A stretch of DNA of 64,000 nt from Paenibacillus sp. JNUCC32 (GCF_014863545.1 NZ_CP062260.1:682001-746000), one strand, 5' to 3'; positions 43,379-53,316 are shown, counted from the first letter of the stretch. Notes: generated from the sequence alone by a model not told the origin. A program made the numbers and translations.

Positions 43379-44239
43379 TCACAGTTCCTCCCTTGAGAGA
43401 GTTGTGATGAATGATATCAATTGCTCCTCTTTATATACACTTTCGAGCAGTTTGTTGGCGGACCGTTCTTCGAGTGAATCTATAAAACGGAGCAGGGGCG
43501 TTTTCACAAAACCGATTCGCTCCAACCGCTGCCAGTGATCCCGAATGTTACAAGGGTGGAAATCCGCGTATAATTGACCATGGTCCAACACGAGAATCCG
43601 ATCAGCGTATTCGAGGGCCTCTTCAAGCCGATGAGTCATGTAGAGAACCGTCATTTTTTTCTCATCATGAATTTGCTTTATATACGATAACATTCTGCTG
43701 CGTTCCCAGTTATCCAGGCCTGCTGTCGGTTCGTCCAGAATGAGAATTTTCGGCTCCGAAATGAGTACTCCTGCCAGTGCGATCCGCCGCAATTCACCGC
43801 CGCTGATTTGAAATGGCGACCGGTCTTTGAACTGCGAAAAGCACAACCCTACGGCTTCCATCGTCTGTTTCACTTGCTCGGCAACCCATTCCCGCCTCGT
43901 GCTTAGTCGATGTAGTCTGGCTCCGATATGGTTGAAAACCGTATCCTCTATGACTTGGTGCTCGGGGAATTGGAACAAGAATCCGATTGTTTTCCAAAGG
44001 CGGAGGCGGTCGGACTTTTTATGGACTCGGTAAGGTCCGATCCGTACTACCCCTGATTGAGGGAGGATCAGGCCTCCTATCAACTGTCCCAATGTGGTTT
44101 TTCCGCTCCCGGTCGGCCCCATAATCGCCACGAACTGCCCTGCAGGAACATGCAGCGAGATTCGATCAATGGCTTTTGTATTAAAAGGGGTTCTGGCGGC
44201 AAGCATGCAATTGACGTTCTCTAAAACAATATCCATCAC
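43379..44239 (-). CDS. ecfA2: ECF transporter ATPase A2
   Basis: This 286-residue ATPase has Walker A GPTGSGKTTL, Q-loop FLFQFPEHQVIEDTV, signature ISGGELRRIA, Walker B ILILDEPTAGLD and H-loop MTHRLEE. The FPEHQ segment after the Q-loop is characteristic of EcfA proteins. It pairs with A1, whose gene it overlaps by ATGA. Confidence 0.9.
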   Translation of the reverse strand: MMDIVLENVNCMLAARTPFNTKAIDRISLHVPAGQFVAIMGPTGSGKTTLGQLIGGLILPQSGVVRIGPYRVHKKSDRLRLWKTIGFLFQFPEHQVIEDTVFNHIGARLHRLSTRREWVAEQVKQTMEAVGLCFSQFKDRSPFQISGGELRRIALAGVLISEPKILILDEPTAGLDNWERSRMLSYIKQIHDEKKMTVLYMTHRLEEALEYADRILVLDHGQLYADFHPCNIRDHWQRLERIGFVKTPLLRFIDSLEERSANKLLESVYKEEQLISFITTLSREEL

Positions 44240-45075
44240 TCATCCCCAAATTCAAATTCATTCGTAGCAGGTACATTCAGCCCTTTTTGCTTGGCAAGAT
44301 CACGCATTCGAACAGAAAATGGAGGGAGAAGGCCGGAGTCCGTAAAAACGCACGAATTTGCCGCCGCTTCTTGGGGCGTTCCATCGAACCGGATCTTGCC
44401 TTTCTGCATCACAACAAGACGATCGGCAGTGAAAATCTCTTCGACCTCATGGGTCACCTGGATAAGCGTGTATCCGTTACGGTGCAGTTCGGACATAATC
44501 TCATGAATTTGCCGGGCGCTTTGGGTATCGAGCATGGAAGTGGACTCGTCAACAATGATCACTTTGGGCTCCATGGCCAGAACTCCGGCAATCGCCAACT
44601 TTTGTTTTTCCCCGCCGGATAGAAAATATGGAGGACGATCTTTCAGTTCATAGAGTCCAAGCAATTGCAAGACGGATCGGCACCGGGATTCTGCTTCTTC
44701 CGGTGAAACACCGATATTATACAAGCCAAAAGCCGTGTCCTCCTGCACGGTCATGCCAACAATTTGATTCTCCGCGTTGGGGAACACCATACCCACAGTT
44801 TGGCGAATATCCCATAAGTTCCGATGGTCGCATGTTTTCTTTCCGTAAACGGCGACTTCTCCCAATGTAGGTTGGAGCAGGCCGTTAATCAATCGAACTA
44901 ACGTTGATTTTCCGGAACCGTTGCCACCCACGATCGTAAGCCATTCCCCTTCATCAAGGGTTAGATTGATTTCCCGAAGTGTCCAATCCTGGTGCGAATC
45001 GTACCGGAACCATACGTTATTGAACGAAATAACGTTTTCCATCATTCTGGCCGGATTTGGCTCGTTATGAATCAT
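44236..45075 (-). CDS. ecfA1: ECF transporter ATPase A1
   Basis: This 279-residue ATPase has Walker A GGNGSGKSTL, Q-loop MVFPNAENQIVGMTV, signature LSGGEKQKLAIA, Walker B VIIVDESTSMLD and H-loop VTHEVEE. The Ser after the catalytic Glu (DES instead of DEP) is a feature of EcfA1. It overlaps both neighbours by four bases, so the whole operon is translationally coupled. Confidence 0.9.
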   Translation of the reverse strand: MIHNEPNPARMMENVISFNNVWFRYDSHQDWTLREINLTLDEGEWLTIVGGNGSGKSTLVRLINGLLQPTLGEVAVYGKKTCDHRNLWDIRQTVGMVFPNAENQIVGMTVQEDTAFGLYNIGVSPEEAESRCRSVLQLLGLYELKDRPPYFLSGGEKQKLAIAGVLAMEPKVIIVDESTSMLDTQSARQIHEIMSELHRNGYTLIQVTHEVEEIFTADRLVVMQKGKIRFDGTPQEAAANSCVFTDSGLLPPFSVRMRDLAKQKGLNVPATNEFEFGDE

Positions 45076-46499
45076 GGAATAATTTCAAAAACGGTACCTT
45101 GGTTAGCATCAGCCACTTTCATCGAGCCATAAACCCCTAAATAGAGTCTGGTTTGATTCAGATTCGTACCCAGACTAACATAATACGCGGATTGAGACCC
45201 AAACGGATCATCGGTTTCAATAACATGAAAATCATTTAGCTTACCATCCGTTCTTACCTTGGTGTAGGCTAAGACTCCTCTAACGGGAAGTTGAGATTCA
45301 GGCCCTCGAGCCAGGTCGGTAAACACAACGTTTCCTGATAGAGAGGGGATTTCACATCCCATATAGGGCTGTACTCCTGTAAGTGCGGTTGCTCTAAACT
45401 TATCGGTTCGGGAATCTTCATGAAAATAACTTGTCAGAGGCTGAAGACGCCGTACGGAAGTTCTTACGGCTTCCTCGTAATAAGCAATGGTTTTCTCGTT
45501 CAAAGCCGGACTTGCAGAGCAGCCGGTTATGATCGAGGTCGGAAAAGCACCTTCCCACCCGCGCCAGCCCAAATTAATAAATCCTTCATGGTCAGGTTCC
45601 GTTTTCATTAAAGAAGCTTGTATAAGCTGAGTAACCGGTATCGGTTTATAATGAACGAACGAAAAAATCGACTCTACGAGATCCTGTCCGACATTCCCTA
45701 CGTATTTGATATACTGATTGTAAAACCTTTGAAATGAAATGCCGGGTATATTGCGAACGCCTTTGGCGATTACCGTAAGCGTCTCCTGAATGGGTACGGG
45801 CAGTTCATGAAAACGCGTAACGACGGGCGGATTATCGATATACGTATTCTTAACGACATCAATTTCGATGATTTTACCTGCGATTTCCATATCGTCTTGG
45901 CTTAAATTGAACGGATCATAGCCTGATCCGCCATCACCGGTTGTCAAAACAAGCTTTCCTGTTTCAGGGGAAAGGTTTAGGCTATTGACACCGTTATGAT
46001 TTAAAAATGGCCTTCTGATATTAAGTAACGTCCGCCTTTTGTGAGGTTGGCCATTCGATTGCAGAATCCATTCTTCGACTGTATCGATATGATCGTATTG
46101 ATGTTCTCTATTTGCCCACTTTAGGTTTAAGGTGCTAGCATCGCACGGGTTAGGCTTAAAAGATTCAGGAGGAGCACCTGGAAGGGCCCCTGGACCTTGG
46201 GTTCCAGCTGCTGAATAATGGAGATAAAACAGACGATTATAATAAAATTGGGGATGAAATGCCAGCCCTAGCAGTCCCCGTTCATCATATCCGCCGCTAG
46301 AACCACCTAGTTTCAGGATTCGCGGACGAATATCTAAGAAAGTCTCTATAACTCCGTTTCCTATGTAAAAGATCTCGCCTACCTGAGTCGCAATGAATAA
46401 TCTTTCGACGGAGTCGCCCGGAAGAATCGTTGTTTTCAACACAGTGGGTAAATTCAGCTTGCTAACGATGGGCCGCAAACTAACTTTAACTTTCGTCAA
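45072..46499 (-). CDS. PQQ-dependent sugar dehydrogenase-like protein (GSDH/sorbosone dehydrogenase family)
   Basis: This 475-residue beta-propeller has family blocks FIATQVGEIFYIGNG, DERGLLGLAFHP, LTTGDGGSGYDPFN and VRNIPGISF; the last Arg-Asn, the GxGG segment and a His in the first blocks match the PQQ-contact regions of soluble GSDH-type enzymes. A signal peptide is absent, unlike most secreted members, so the site of action is unclear. Start TTG with AAGGAGGG nine bases upstream. It is the first gene of the ECF operon and overlaps ecfA1 by ATGA. Confidence 0.82.
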   Translation of the reverse strand: MTKVKVSLRPIVSKLNLPTVLKTTILPGDSVERLFIATQVGEIFYIGNGVIETFLDIRPRILKLGGSSGGYDERGLLGLAFHPQFYYNRLFYLHYSAAGTQGPGALPGAPPESFKPNPCDASTLNLKWANREHQYDHIDTVEEWILQSNGQPHKRRTLLNIRRPFLNHNGVNSLNLSPETGKLVLTTGDGGSGYDPFNLSQDDMEIAGKIIEIDVVKNTYIDNPPVVTRFHELPVPIQETLTVIAKGVRNIPGISFQRFYNQYIKYVGNVGQDLVESIFSFVHYKPIPVTQLIQASLMKTEPDHEGFINLGWRGWEGAFPTSIITGCSASPALNEKTIAYYEEAVRTSVRRLQPLTSYFHEDSRTDKFRATALTGVQPYMGCEIPSLSGNVVFTDLARGPESQLPVRGVLAYTKVRTDGKLNDFHVIETDDPFGSQSAYYVSLGTNLNQTRLYLGVYGSMKVADANQGTVFEIIP

Positions 46500-46660
46500 T
46501 TCACTTAACCCTCCTTTTATGGCTTTCTTGTATAAGCTTATGATTAGAACCGGTTATTATTCCGGAGGAGCGGCTAGTAGCGTCCATATCATGGTGCACT
46601 ACGGTCCATGGATGAAAAGACGAGCAATGATAAAAATCCTCGGAGAAATATGAGCGCAAA

Positions 46661-46703
46661 ACGATTAGCAGCACATCCTTTCTTTTAATGAGAGATATGC
46701 TGC
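46661..46703 (-). terminator. Possible terminator between the sensor/regulator and the dehydrogenase operon
   Basis: On the minus strand GCAGCATATC pairs with GATGTGCTGC over a 16-base loop, followed by a short T-run. No gene is evident between 46500 and 46729. Confidence 0.4.
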
Positions 46704-46729
46704 CAATGTAAATAATGTAGTAAACATTC

Positions 46730-49102
46730 CTATTGATTTAATCCAGCACATTTCGTAATACTCTCTCTATATTTACCGGGAGTAATGCCTTCGACCTTCT
46801 TAAAAACCCGAATGAATACCGTATCGCTTGTATAACCGACCATCTTGGCAATCTGTGCGTTGGTCAGTCCAGGATCCGACATCAGTTTCTTAGCGTGATC
46901 CATGCGTACGACAGTCAGGTAGTCGTTGAAGTTCTGTCCACTCACTCTTTTAAAAAATTGTGAAATATATTGCGGCGTGATCTGCAAATGATCAGACACT
47001 AAATTCAAGCTCATATTGGGATCGGCGTAATTGGCTTGAATGCAGGTTTGAATTTGCAGCAGGAGCTGTTCATTGTGATCGCTTCGTTCCAGTTTGAACG
47101 ATTCGGCGGCCGATACATACAGGTCCTTCGCTTTTTCAAACATTTCGTCGGTTGTTTTACAGGAAAGCAGGAAACGCACGGGGTGGATGTCACCTTCTGT
47201 AAGCTTCCGGTAGGCCAGCGTATCCGAATCCGATGCCATGATACGCAGCAGGGTACCGGCAAGACTGAATAATAAGCATCTCCCAAGCTCCGGAGTGATG
47301 GATTCGTCCCGAAAATTTCGATCGAACAGCTGTGTGAGCAGCTGGACCACTTGCTCTGTATCGCCGCTTCGAATACAGTTGATTAACTGCAGCTCGGTTT
47401 CGACAGGGTAATAATACTGCAGCTTTTTCTGGCGAATATCATGATAGTAAAAGGTCGACAGCTGCCCATTGACCATCCTGTACTCCAAGGCGGCAGCCGC
47501 TTCCAAATAGGCTTCTCCAATCTGATGCTGGCCCGTATGAACGCCGCTTACGGCTATGCTGAGCACCAGCTTGAACCGAGTCTCCAGCATGCGATGCAAT
47601 TCGGATACGATGTCCTTCACCCGGCAAGCCGGATGATCCATCTGATCCGGCAATAGATTAACGAGCAGGGCCAGCCGGTCTTTCTCCAAGTCGATCGTAT
47701 GTATCGTATGCCCTTCATAGACTGTATCTTCAGCCAAATTGGAGATGATAAATCGCACCAAGGCCCATTGTTTTTCACTTTGGTTCGGTGCGAACCGGGT
47801 CATGTCGTCCACTTGAACGAGAATGACGATAAAATGAGGAAACGGAAAATGGATGCCCATAAATTCCAGCGATTGTTTCATTTGCTCTGGAGGCTCAAAG
47901 TAGCCTTGAAGCACTCGATGTAAATAGTTAGAACGCAGAACGGGCAGTTGTTGAGTCAGTTTGTTTTTAATATGCCTTTCCTCGTCCCAGGAAATTTTCA
48001 TCATTTCCAGGATGTAGTCAAATTCATTCACAGCAGGTTTACGTGGATGAGACTTTCCGGCCTGAATCGCCTCTATCATTCTTTTGATTGGAAAATAGTT
48101 CCTATACGCGATTCCATATGCAGCCGCGCTCCCCGCAAGGATACATAGCAAGAGAAGCCACAGCGCAAGATGCTCCATTTGTTTCACTTTCTGCAAATAT
48201 ACATTCAAAGGCATCACAGCAATATAGTACCATCCGACTTGTCCCGAGGTTGTGAATGATACCGTTACATCTTGACCGTTCAGATTGTAATTGCGTAAAC
48301 CGGAGTTCGACTTCAGTTCATTCAATATCGAGTTTGATAACGGACTTGCACCGGGGGTACTGCTGATGAGTTCATGATTTTGGTTCACGATATAAACGGA
48401 ACTCCCGTTTGCGGACTCGATTTGTCGTGTCATTTCGTGAATCTTGGTTTCATCGATCAGAACCGTTAGACTCCCTTTCATGTTGGATGTTTCTTCGACC
48501 GGCAACGATTGCATAAAGGTAATCACTTGCATGGGGTCATCCTTCAGGGAGCCGTTTCGTTGTAAGGTGGAGGACGGCAGGTAGGTTTGACTATGATAGC
48601 TAGTCATCTGCTTACGCCATTCTTCATAGGTCAGATGTTCAAAGCGATAATATTTATCATAAAAATTGTGAGAATCGGTTACGAGATTCGGTTTGATCAC
48701 AGAATCGCTTCGGTCCAAAAAAATATAGAAATCGTACACAAAATCCTTGGTCATTCTCGAATGCATCGTTAAATAATCTCTTGTAAACTGGACCAAATGA
48801 TACCGTTCTGACAAGTCTTTGATTTCCGTATCCAATAAATAACGCAGCTTCGGATTGAGTATAATCTGATGGGATAACTGTTCAATTTCTTTGAAATGGC
48901 TGTCTATATTGAGACGCATCTGCTCCAGCATGCCGAGATTGGACCGTTCCGCATTGGATTTCATGATATGTTCAATATTGGTATAGAACACAAACCAAAT
49001 CAGGATGGGAAGCAGGAGCAGAAGACAATTGGATACGAGCATCCTGATGAACAGGCTTCTTCTTCTGCTCTCGGCATTCTTTCTTCGAATGATTGAAAAC
49101 AT
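46730..49102 (-). CDS. Membrane-anchored AraC-family regulator (YesN-like) with extracellular sensor
   Basis: This 790-residue protein begins with a basic tail and a membrane helix (MLVSNCLLLLLPILIWFVFY), followed by a Cache-like extracellular region of about 250 residues. A second helix (LALWLLLLCILAGSAAAYGI, about 305) follows, then a cytoplasmic linker, and finally two AraC helix-turn-helix motifs (MSLNLVSDHLQITPQYISQFFKR, then LTNAQIAKMVGYTSDTVFIRVFKKVEG). Such proteins sense sugars outside and regulate adjacent importers. The ATG at 49102 lies eight bases after AGGAG. It is the last gene after the binding-protein/permease operon. Confidence 0.88.
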   Translation of the reverse strand: MFSIIRRKNAESRRRSLFIRMLVSNCLLLLLPILIWFVFYTNIEHIMKSNAERSNLGMLEQMRLNIDSHFKEIEQLSHQIILNPKLRYLLDTEIKDLSERYHLVQFTRDYLTMHSRMTKDFVYDFYIFLDRSDSVIKPNLVTDSHNFYDKYYRFEHLTYEEWRKQMTSYHSQTYLPSSTLQRNGSLKDDPMQVITFMQSLPVEETSNMKGSLTVLIDETKIHEMTRQIESANGSSVYIVNQNHELISSTPGASPLSNSILNELKSNSGLRNYNLNGQDVTVSFTTSGQVGWYYIAVMPLNVYLQKVKQMEHLALWLLLLCILAGSAAAYGIAYRNYFPIKRMIEAIQAGKSHPRKPAVNEFDYILEMMKISWDEERHIKNKLTQQLPVLRSNYLHRVLQGYFEPPEQMKQSLEFMGIHFPFPHFIVILVQVDDMTRFAPNQSEKQWALVRFIISNLAEDTVYEGHTIHTIDLEKDRLALLVNLLPDQMDHPACRVKDIVSELHRMLETRFKLVLSIAVSGVHTGQHQIGEAYLEAAAALEYRMVNGQLSTFYYHDIRQKKLQYYYPVETELQLINCIRSGDTEQVVQLLTQLFDRNFRDESITPELGRCLLFSLAGTLLRIMASDSDTLAYRKLTEGDIHPVRFLLSCKTTDEMFEKAKDLYVSAAESFKLERSDHNEQLLLQIQTCIQANYADPNMSLNLVSDHLQITPQYISQFFKRVSGQNFNDYLTVVRMDHAKKLMSDPGLTNAQIAKMVGYTSDTVFIRVFKKVEGITPGKYRESITKCAGLNQ

Positions 49103-49198
49103 GGCGATCACTCCTAGTATAGAAAAGCTTGCTCAGTCCCATATACTTCGGGAAGAGCAAGCTTGCTCCCTTCATTGGATGACCGATTCGTGTGATGA

Positions 49199-50080
49199 TC
49201 ATTCTTTTAACGCACCGATCAGGACACCGTGCACAAAATACTTTTGCAGAAACGGATACAGGCATAATATCGGAAGTGTAGAGATGATAATCGTCGCATA
49301 TTTGATCGTGATCCCGATGTCCAGCCGATCTGTGGCTGCTGCGCCGGTCGTCATACTGTCCGTACTGTTCGAGATCAGAATTTCACGGAGCACTAACTGC
49401 AAGGGAAATAACTCCCGATCACGCAAATAAATCAATGCGCTAAAGTATGAATTCCAATGTCCCACTGCATACCACAAAACCATGACGGCAATAACGGGCA
49501 TCGAAAGAGGAACAATGATTCTGCTCATAATGATCCAATCATTGGCCCCGTCGATCCGCGCGGATTCCTCCAAACTAACGGGTACCGCTTGAAAGGCGGT
49601 TCGCATAATGATCAAGTTAAATGAACTGATAGCCCCCGGCAAGAGAAGAGCCCACGGCGTATCCAGCATGCCGAGACTGTTCACCAGCAGAAAGGTTGGA
49701 ATGAGCCCCCCATTGAACACCATCGTGATCACGATGATGAGCATGATGGAATTGTTGAAATAGACGTTGCGGCGAGAAAGGGCATAGGCACCGAGCGTTG
49801 TCATGAATAGGTTGATGATTGTGCCGCCAGCGACATAGAAGAGGGTGTTCCGGTAACCGGTCAGAATCATGGGATTATCCATGACGGCTTTATACGCATC
49901 CAGATTAAATCCGGTAGGGAAAAACAGCATGCCGCGAAATCGGGCGATTTCTGCAGGATCGCTTAAAGATGCGAATAATACGTAAAGGAACGGATAAAGC
50001 GTGACGAAGCAAAGCAGGAGCATGAAGCATGTATTGACGACGGAAAATATCGATTCACCCAGACTGCGTTTGTGAAACAT
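49199..50080 (-). CDS. Sugar ABC transporter permease, LplC-type
   Basis: This 293-residue six-helix permease opens with LYPFLYVLFASLSDPAEIARFRGMLFFPTGF, has an EAA loop (ESARIDGANDWIIMSRIIVP), and ends KYFVHGVLIGALKE as LplC proteins do. The GGGAGGA ribosome site is upstream. It forms the channel with the LplB-type protein encoded 12 bases before it. Confidence 0.91.
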   Translation of the reverse strand: MFHKRSLGESIFSVVNTCFMLLLCFVTLYPFLYVLFASLSDPAEIARFRGMLFFPTGFNLDAYKAVMDNPMILTGYRNTLFYVAGGTIINLFMTTLGAYALSRRNVYFNNSIMLIIVITMVFNGGLIPTFLLVNSLGMLDTPWALLLPGAISSFNLIIMRTAFQAVPVSLEESARIDGANDWIIMSRIIVPLSMPVIAVMVLWYAVGHWNSYFSALIYLRDRELFPLQLVLREILISNSTDSMTTGAAATDRLDIGITIKYATIIISTLPILCLYPFLQKYFVHGVLIGALKE

Positions 50081-50092
50081 ACCGTTCCTCCC

Positions 50093-51055
50093 TTACCACA
50101 ATTTATGTTCACTCACTCGTTTGCTAATGGAATTGGCGAGTACAATCAGAATGAAGCTGATGACCGAATTGAATAGTCCAACGGCAGCGGTATAACCGAA
50201 ATCGGCTCCCAGGATACCTTTCCTGAATACATAGGTAGAGATGACATCGGCCGTCTCATAGGTCATCGGATTGTACATCAAAATAATTTTCTCGCTCCCG
50301 ACGGAAAGCATGGATCCCATGTTGAGAATGAGCAATATCACAATGGTCGGCATGATCCCGGGCAGGGTAATATGCAAGGTCTGTTTCCATCGTCCCGCTC
50401 CGTCAATCCTGGCCGCATCATAGAGAGTCGGATCAATGTTGGCTATGGCGGCGAGATAGATAATAGAGCCCCATCCGATTCCCTGCCAGACGCCGGAAGA
50501 TACGTACATGAACCGAAACCATCCCGGCTCCTGCATGAACGCAATCGGTTCAAGTCCGAATATGCCCAGAAGGTGATTAACCAGACCGTCGCGGGCGAAG
50601 AAATCGATCATCATCCCGACCACAACGACGATGGAGATAAAGTGCGGGAGATAGCTTATCGTCTGTACGATCCGTTTGAAAAAACTCCTGCGAATCTCAT
50701 TAAGCAATAAGGCCAGTATAATCGAAGCGGGGAACGCAAACAGCAATTCATAGATATTGATCAGCAGGGTGTTCCGAATCAGTCTCCAGAAGTAGTAGTT
50801 TCCAAAAAAACTTTCAAAATGTGCGAAACCCATCCAAGGGCTTCCCCAAATTCCGTCTGCAAGTCCGTAATCTTTAAAAGCGATTTGCAGACCATACATC
50901 GGTCCATAATGAAAAATGATATAGTAGGCAACGACGGGCAGCAGAATAAGATAAATGTAGCGGTTCCGAACAATGTCCTTTTTGATCATGCTCCATTTCT
51001 TGTCTGCCCGGTTCCCCGTTGCCGTCTTCGCGGTGTTTCCCTGTACATTAGGCAT
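50093..51055 (-). CDS. Sugar ABC transporter permease, LplB-type
   Basis: This 320-residue permease has a cytoplasmic N-terminus (basic), YLILLPVVAYYIIFHYGPMYGLQIAFKDY, an EAA loop (DAARIDGAGRWKQTLHITLP) and the ending NSISKRVSEHKLW. AAGGAG precedes the ATG. It is separated from the binding-protein gene by about 70 bases containing a hairpin. Confidence 0.91.
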   Translation of the reverse strand: MPNVQGNTAKTATGNRADKKWSMIKKDIVRNRYIYLILLPVVAYYIIFHYGPMYGLQIAFKDYGLADGIWGSPWMGFAHFESFFGNYYFWRLIRNTLLINIYELLFAFPASIILALLLNEIRRSFFKRIVQTISYLPHFISIVVVVGMMIDFFARDGLVNHLLGIFGLEPIAFMQEPGWFRFMYVSSGVWQGIGWGSIIYLAAIANIDPTLYDAARIDGAGRWKQTLHITLPGIMPTIVILLILNMGSMLSVGSEKIILMYNPMTYETADVISTYVFRKGILGADFGYTAAVGLFNSVISFILIVLANSISKRVSEHKLW

Positions 51056-51077
51056 GGGCTTACTCCTTCTTCAAATA

Positions 51078-51113
51078 CTGGAGAACGGGAAGCCGCAAGC
51101 TTTCCGTCTCCAG
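51078..51113 (-). other. Intercistronic hairpin between binding-protein and permease genes
   Basis: CTGGAGA..CGG pairs with CCG..TCTCCAG with internal pairing, but without a T-run. Such hairpins after binding-protein genes typically stabilise the upstream message or partly terminate, giving more binding protein than channel. Confidence 0.55.
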
Positions 51114-51126
51114 TGTAGTAGGCATT

Positions 51127-52722
51127 TTATCGGTTGTTATAGCGTTCCAATCCGGATTGCTGCATTTGAATTGCCTCGTCGATCCCCATGCTTTTCATGG
51201 TAGCGACATACTCATCGAACGTATCCAGCGATTCTGCGCCCATAATAAATTTAACGATCATTTCATTTTTATACGTATCGATATCGTTCATGATCGAGGC
51301 ATATCGGCTATTGTTTTCCCGGGCGATGGTGATTGGAGGCATTCTTTTTTCATTCGAAGGTTCTGCCCAGACGGTCAAAGCCTCTTGCTGCTCCGGTCTG
51401 GCCGCATATTGCTCTATATAGCGTACATCCTGCAAGAAAGGACCCGCATCAGCGGACAAGACATGCTTTTTAAGGGATTGGGCAAGCGGCAATCCTTCCG
51501 GATTGTTCATGACGGAATCCATATACTTCGGATAACCGTCATCCATCGTATAGGATGTGCCTTCTTTACCGAAGTTCATGATCATTCGTCCTTCTTCACT
51601 ATAGAAATAATCGAAGAATTTTACGGTTTCAGCGATGTGCTTGTTGCTTTCAGTTATAGCAGTGAATATGCCGACAATCTGATTGTCCATTTGACCGAAT
51701 ATCGGTTTATCGCCAGATTGTAATGTCGGATAGGGTGTGGCAACAAGCTTGAATTGCGGTTCCTTAGACTCCATTAAATCCATAAACCTGCCCATGCCTC
51801 CGCCTACAGCCATAACAGCCGCACCGACCTGATTGCCGGTTATTTTGGCATCGTACATTTTGCTGTCGTTTGCTGCAAAATCTTTGTCCAGCAAGCCTTC
51901 CTCGTACCAGAGGTTCATTGTCTCCAGGTATTGCTTAAACTCGGGTTGAATGGGGCCGTACTTTACCGTATTTCCTTCGTGATAGTAGCCGTTCGGGATT
52001 CCAAAGGCACCGGTGAAGGCGAGTTCGCCTGCTCCCATCATAATCGGAATCTCATCCGCCTTTCCGTTGCCGTTGGGATCTTGTTCCTTAAACGCTTTCA
52101 AAACGGTGTACCATTCGTCGATGGTTCTAGGAATAGGCAAATCCAACTTGTCCAACCAATCTTTACGTACAACCGGGCCGGAGTGGGTTTGCAGTTTTCT
52201 CACGGGGCGGATGAACGGAAAACCGATAATATCGCCATCGTCCGTCGACGCCTGTCTTCTCCATTCCGGGTTTTCGTCCAGCAGCTTTTTGAAGTTAGGC
52301 GCATGGTCCAAATAGTCGTTTAATGGAATGATTTTGCCATCCTTAATCGCTTTTTGAGCGCCACCCGGATAATTATTCCACGTATACTCAACGACATCGG
52401 GCAGCGATTTCGAGGCCATCATCAAGTTGAATTGTTCGCCAGCTTGGCCTTGGGCCGGGTGTTGGTATTCGATTTTGACACCGGTTTTATTTTCGATTTC
52501 TTGAATAGCGGTAATCTCTCCATAGCTTTTCATAATGGCGGCTGCGTCGTGATGCATCTGTTTCCAATACGATAAGTTGCTCAAAGGTTGGGTTGACGCT
52601 GTGGATTCCGTACTCCCCTCTGGTATCTCCTTACTGCTGCAGCCGGCCATCGCTGTGGCAGCCAGTCCCAGACATGTTATAACCGTTACAAGCTTATTGA
52701 AGATTTTTCTGCTCATCTGCAT
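51127..52722 (-). CDS. Extracellular sugar-binding lipoprotein (LplA-like)
   Basis: This 531-residue lipoprotein has a signal peptide ending AMAGC with the lipidated Cys at residue 28. Then comes the LplA-like fold: EIENKTGVKIEYQHPAQ, SKSLPDVVEYTWNNYPGG, and GEKKRMPPI-like C-terminal segments. ATG 52722 follows GGAGGAG; upstream in-frame codons lie in the ribosome site. First gene of the operon binding protein - LplB - LplC - YesN-like regulator. Ligand unknown. Confidence 0.9.
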   Translation of the reverse strand: MQMSRKIFNKLVTVITCLGLAATAMAGCSSKEIPEGSTESTASTQPLSNLSYWKQMHHDAAAIMKSYGEITAIQEIENKTGVKIEYQHPAQGQAGEQFNLMMASKSLPDVVEYTWNNYPGGAQKAIKDGKIIPLNDYLDHAPNFKKLLDENPEWRRQASTDDGDIIGFPFIRPVRKLQTHSGPVVRKDWLDKLDLPIPRTIDEWYTVLKAFKEQDPNGNGKADEIPIMMGAGELAFTGAFGIPNGYYHEGNTVKYGPIQPEFKQYLETMNLWYEEGLLDKDFAANDSKMYDAKITGNQVGAAVMAVGGGMGRFMDLMESKEPQFKLVATPYPTLQSGDKPIFGQMDNQIVGIFTAITESNKHIAETVKFFDYFYSEEGRMIMNFGKEGTSYTMDDGYPKYMDSVMNNPEGLPLAQSLKKHVLSADAGPFLQDVRYIEQYAARPEQQEALTVWAEPSNEKRMPPITIARENNSRYASIMNDIDTYKNEMIVKFIMGAESLDTFDEYVATMKSMGIDEAIQMQQSGLERYNNR

Positions 52723-52919
52723 AAACCGTAGCTCCTCCTCCAATTTAGATGTGCATTTGCCATATTCAGCATAAAGGATGGTTGTTTTTTCCGGTATCGT
52801 ATAAAATCAGGAAAGGGTTGCCATTATTAAGATCAAGCACTGGCGAATATAAAACTGAATCGACCATATTAAAGATTGTCCCTTCTACAGTGGGGAGAAT
52901 GTGTGAGGAGGGGAAGAAG

Positions 52920-53195
52920 ATGACATTTGTTTATTTAATGAACAATCAAAAACCGTTAAATCATGAAATCATTAAGGGTCATGTGGAGTATTTAAGAGGC
53001 TTAGAATCGCAAGGCAAACTTATGCTTTGTGGCCCTTTTGCGGATTATCCTGGAGGAATCGTCATCATTCAAGCAGAGGATTTAATGGAAGCAACGGACA
53101 TTGCCAATTCTGACCCATTTATTGCATCGGGGTGCAAATCATATGAAATCAGAACGCTAATGCTGGCTAATGAAGAAAATAATTATTTACTTTAA
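52920..53195 (+). CDS. YciI family protein
   Basis: This 91-residue protein has the YCII fold pattern: HVEYLRGLESQGKLMLCGPFADYPGGIVII and DIANSDPFIASGCKSYEIR, including the conserved His near the start and the SDPF segment. YciI-like proteins are small putative enzymes of unclear role. The ATG at 52920 follows GAGGAGGGG; a longer frame from 52749 is not supported. Confidence 0.85.
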   Translation: MTFVYLMNNQKPLNHEIIKGHVEYLRGLESQGKLMLCGPFADYPGGIVIIQAEDLMEATDIANSDPFIASGCKSYEIRTLMLANEENNYLL

Positions 53196-53256
53196 GATAT
53201 GATACATCTTGCAATTCAACTGTTAGGGAATTCCCGAAAAACAGAAAGGACAAAAA

Positions 53257-53316
53257 ATGATCTATAGAAGAAAAACTTATATAGTTGAACCATCTTTGAT
53301 CGAGAGGAATTTGTGA
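53257..53316 (+). pseudogene. Truncated start of a NIPSNAP-like gene
   Basis: An AGAAAGGA site precedes an ATG reading MIYRRKTYIVEPSLIERNL and then a stop. The YYRRKTY opening is what I recall from Bacillales NIPSNAP-family proteins, normally about 100 residues or more. Only 19 codons remain, so it is a decayed gene start or the scar of a deletion. Confidence 0.4.

Noticed and set aside
46501..46587. 28-codon minus-strand frame ending one base before the dehydrogenase TTG start
   Set aside because: No ribosome site before its ATG and no recognisable sequence; its tail is just the dehydrogenase ribosome site.
46393..46653. Plus-strand frame across the dehydrogenase start region
   Set aside because: Overlaps the well-supported dehydrogenase N-terminus on the opposite strand; no ribosome site or family pattern.
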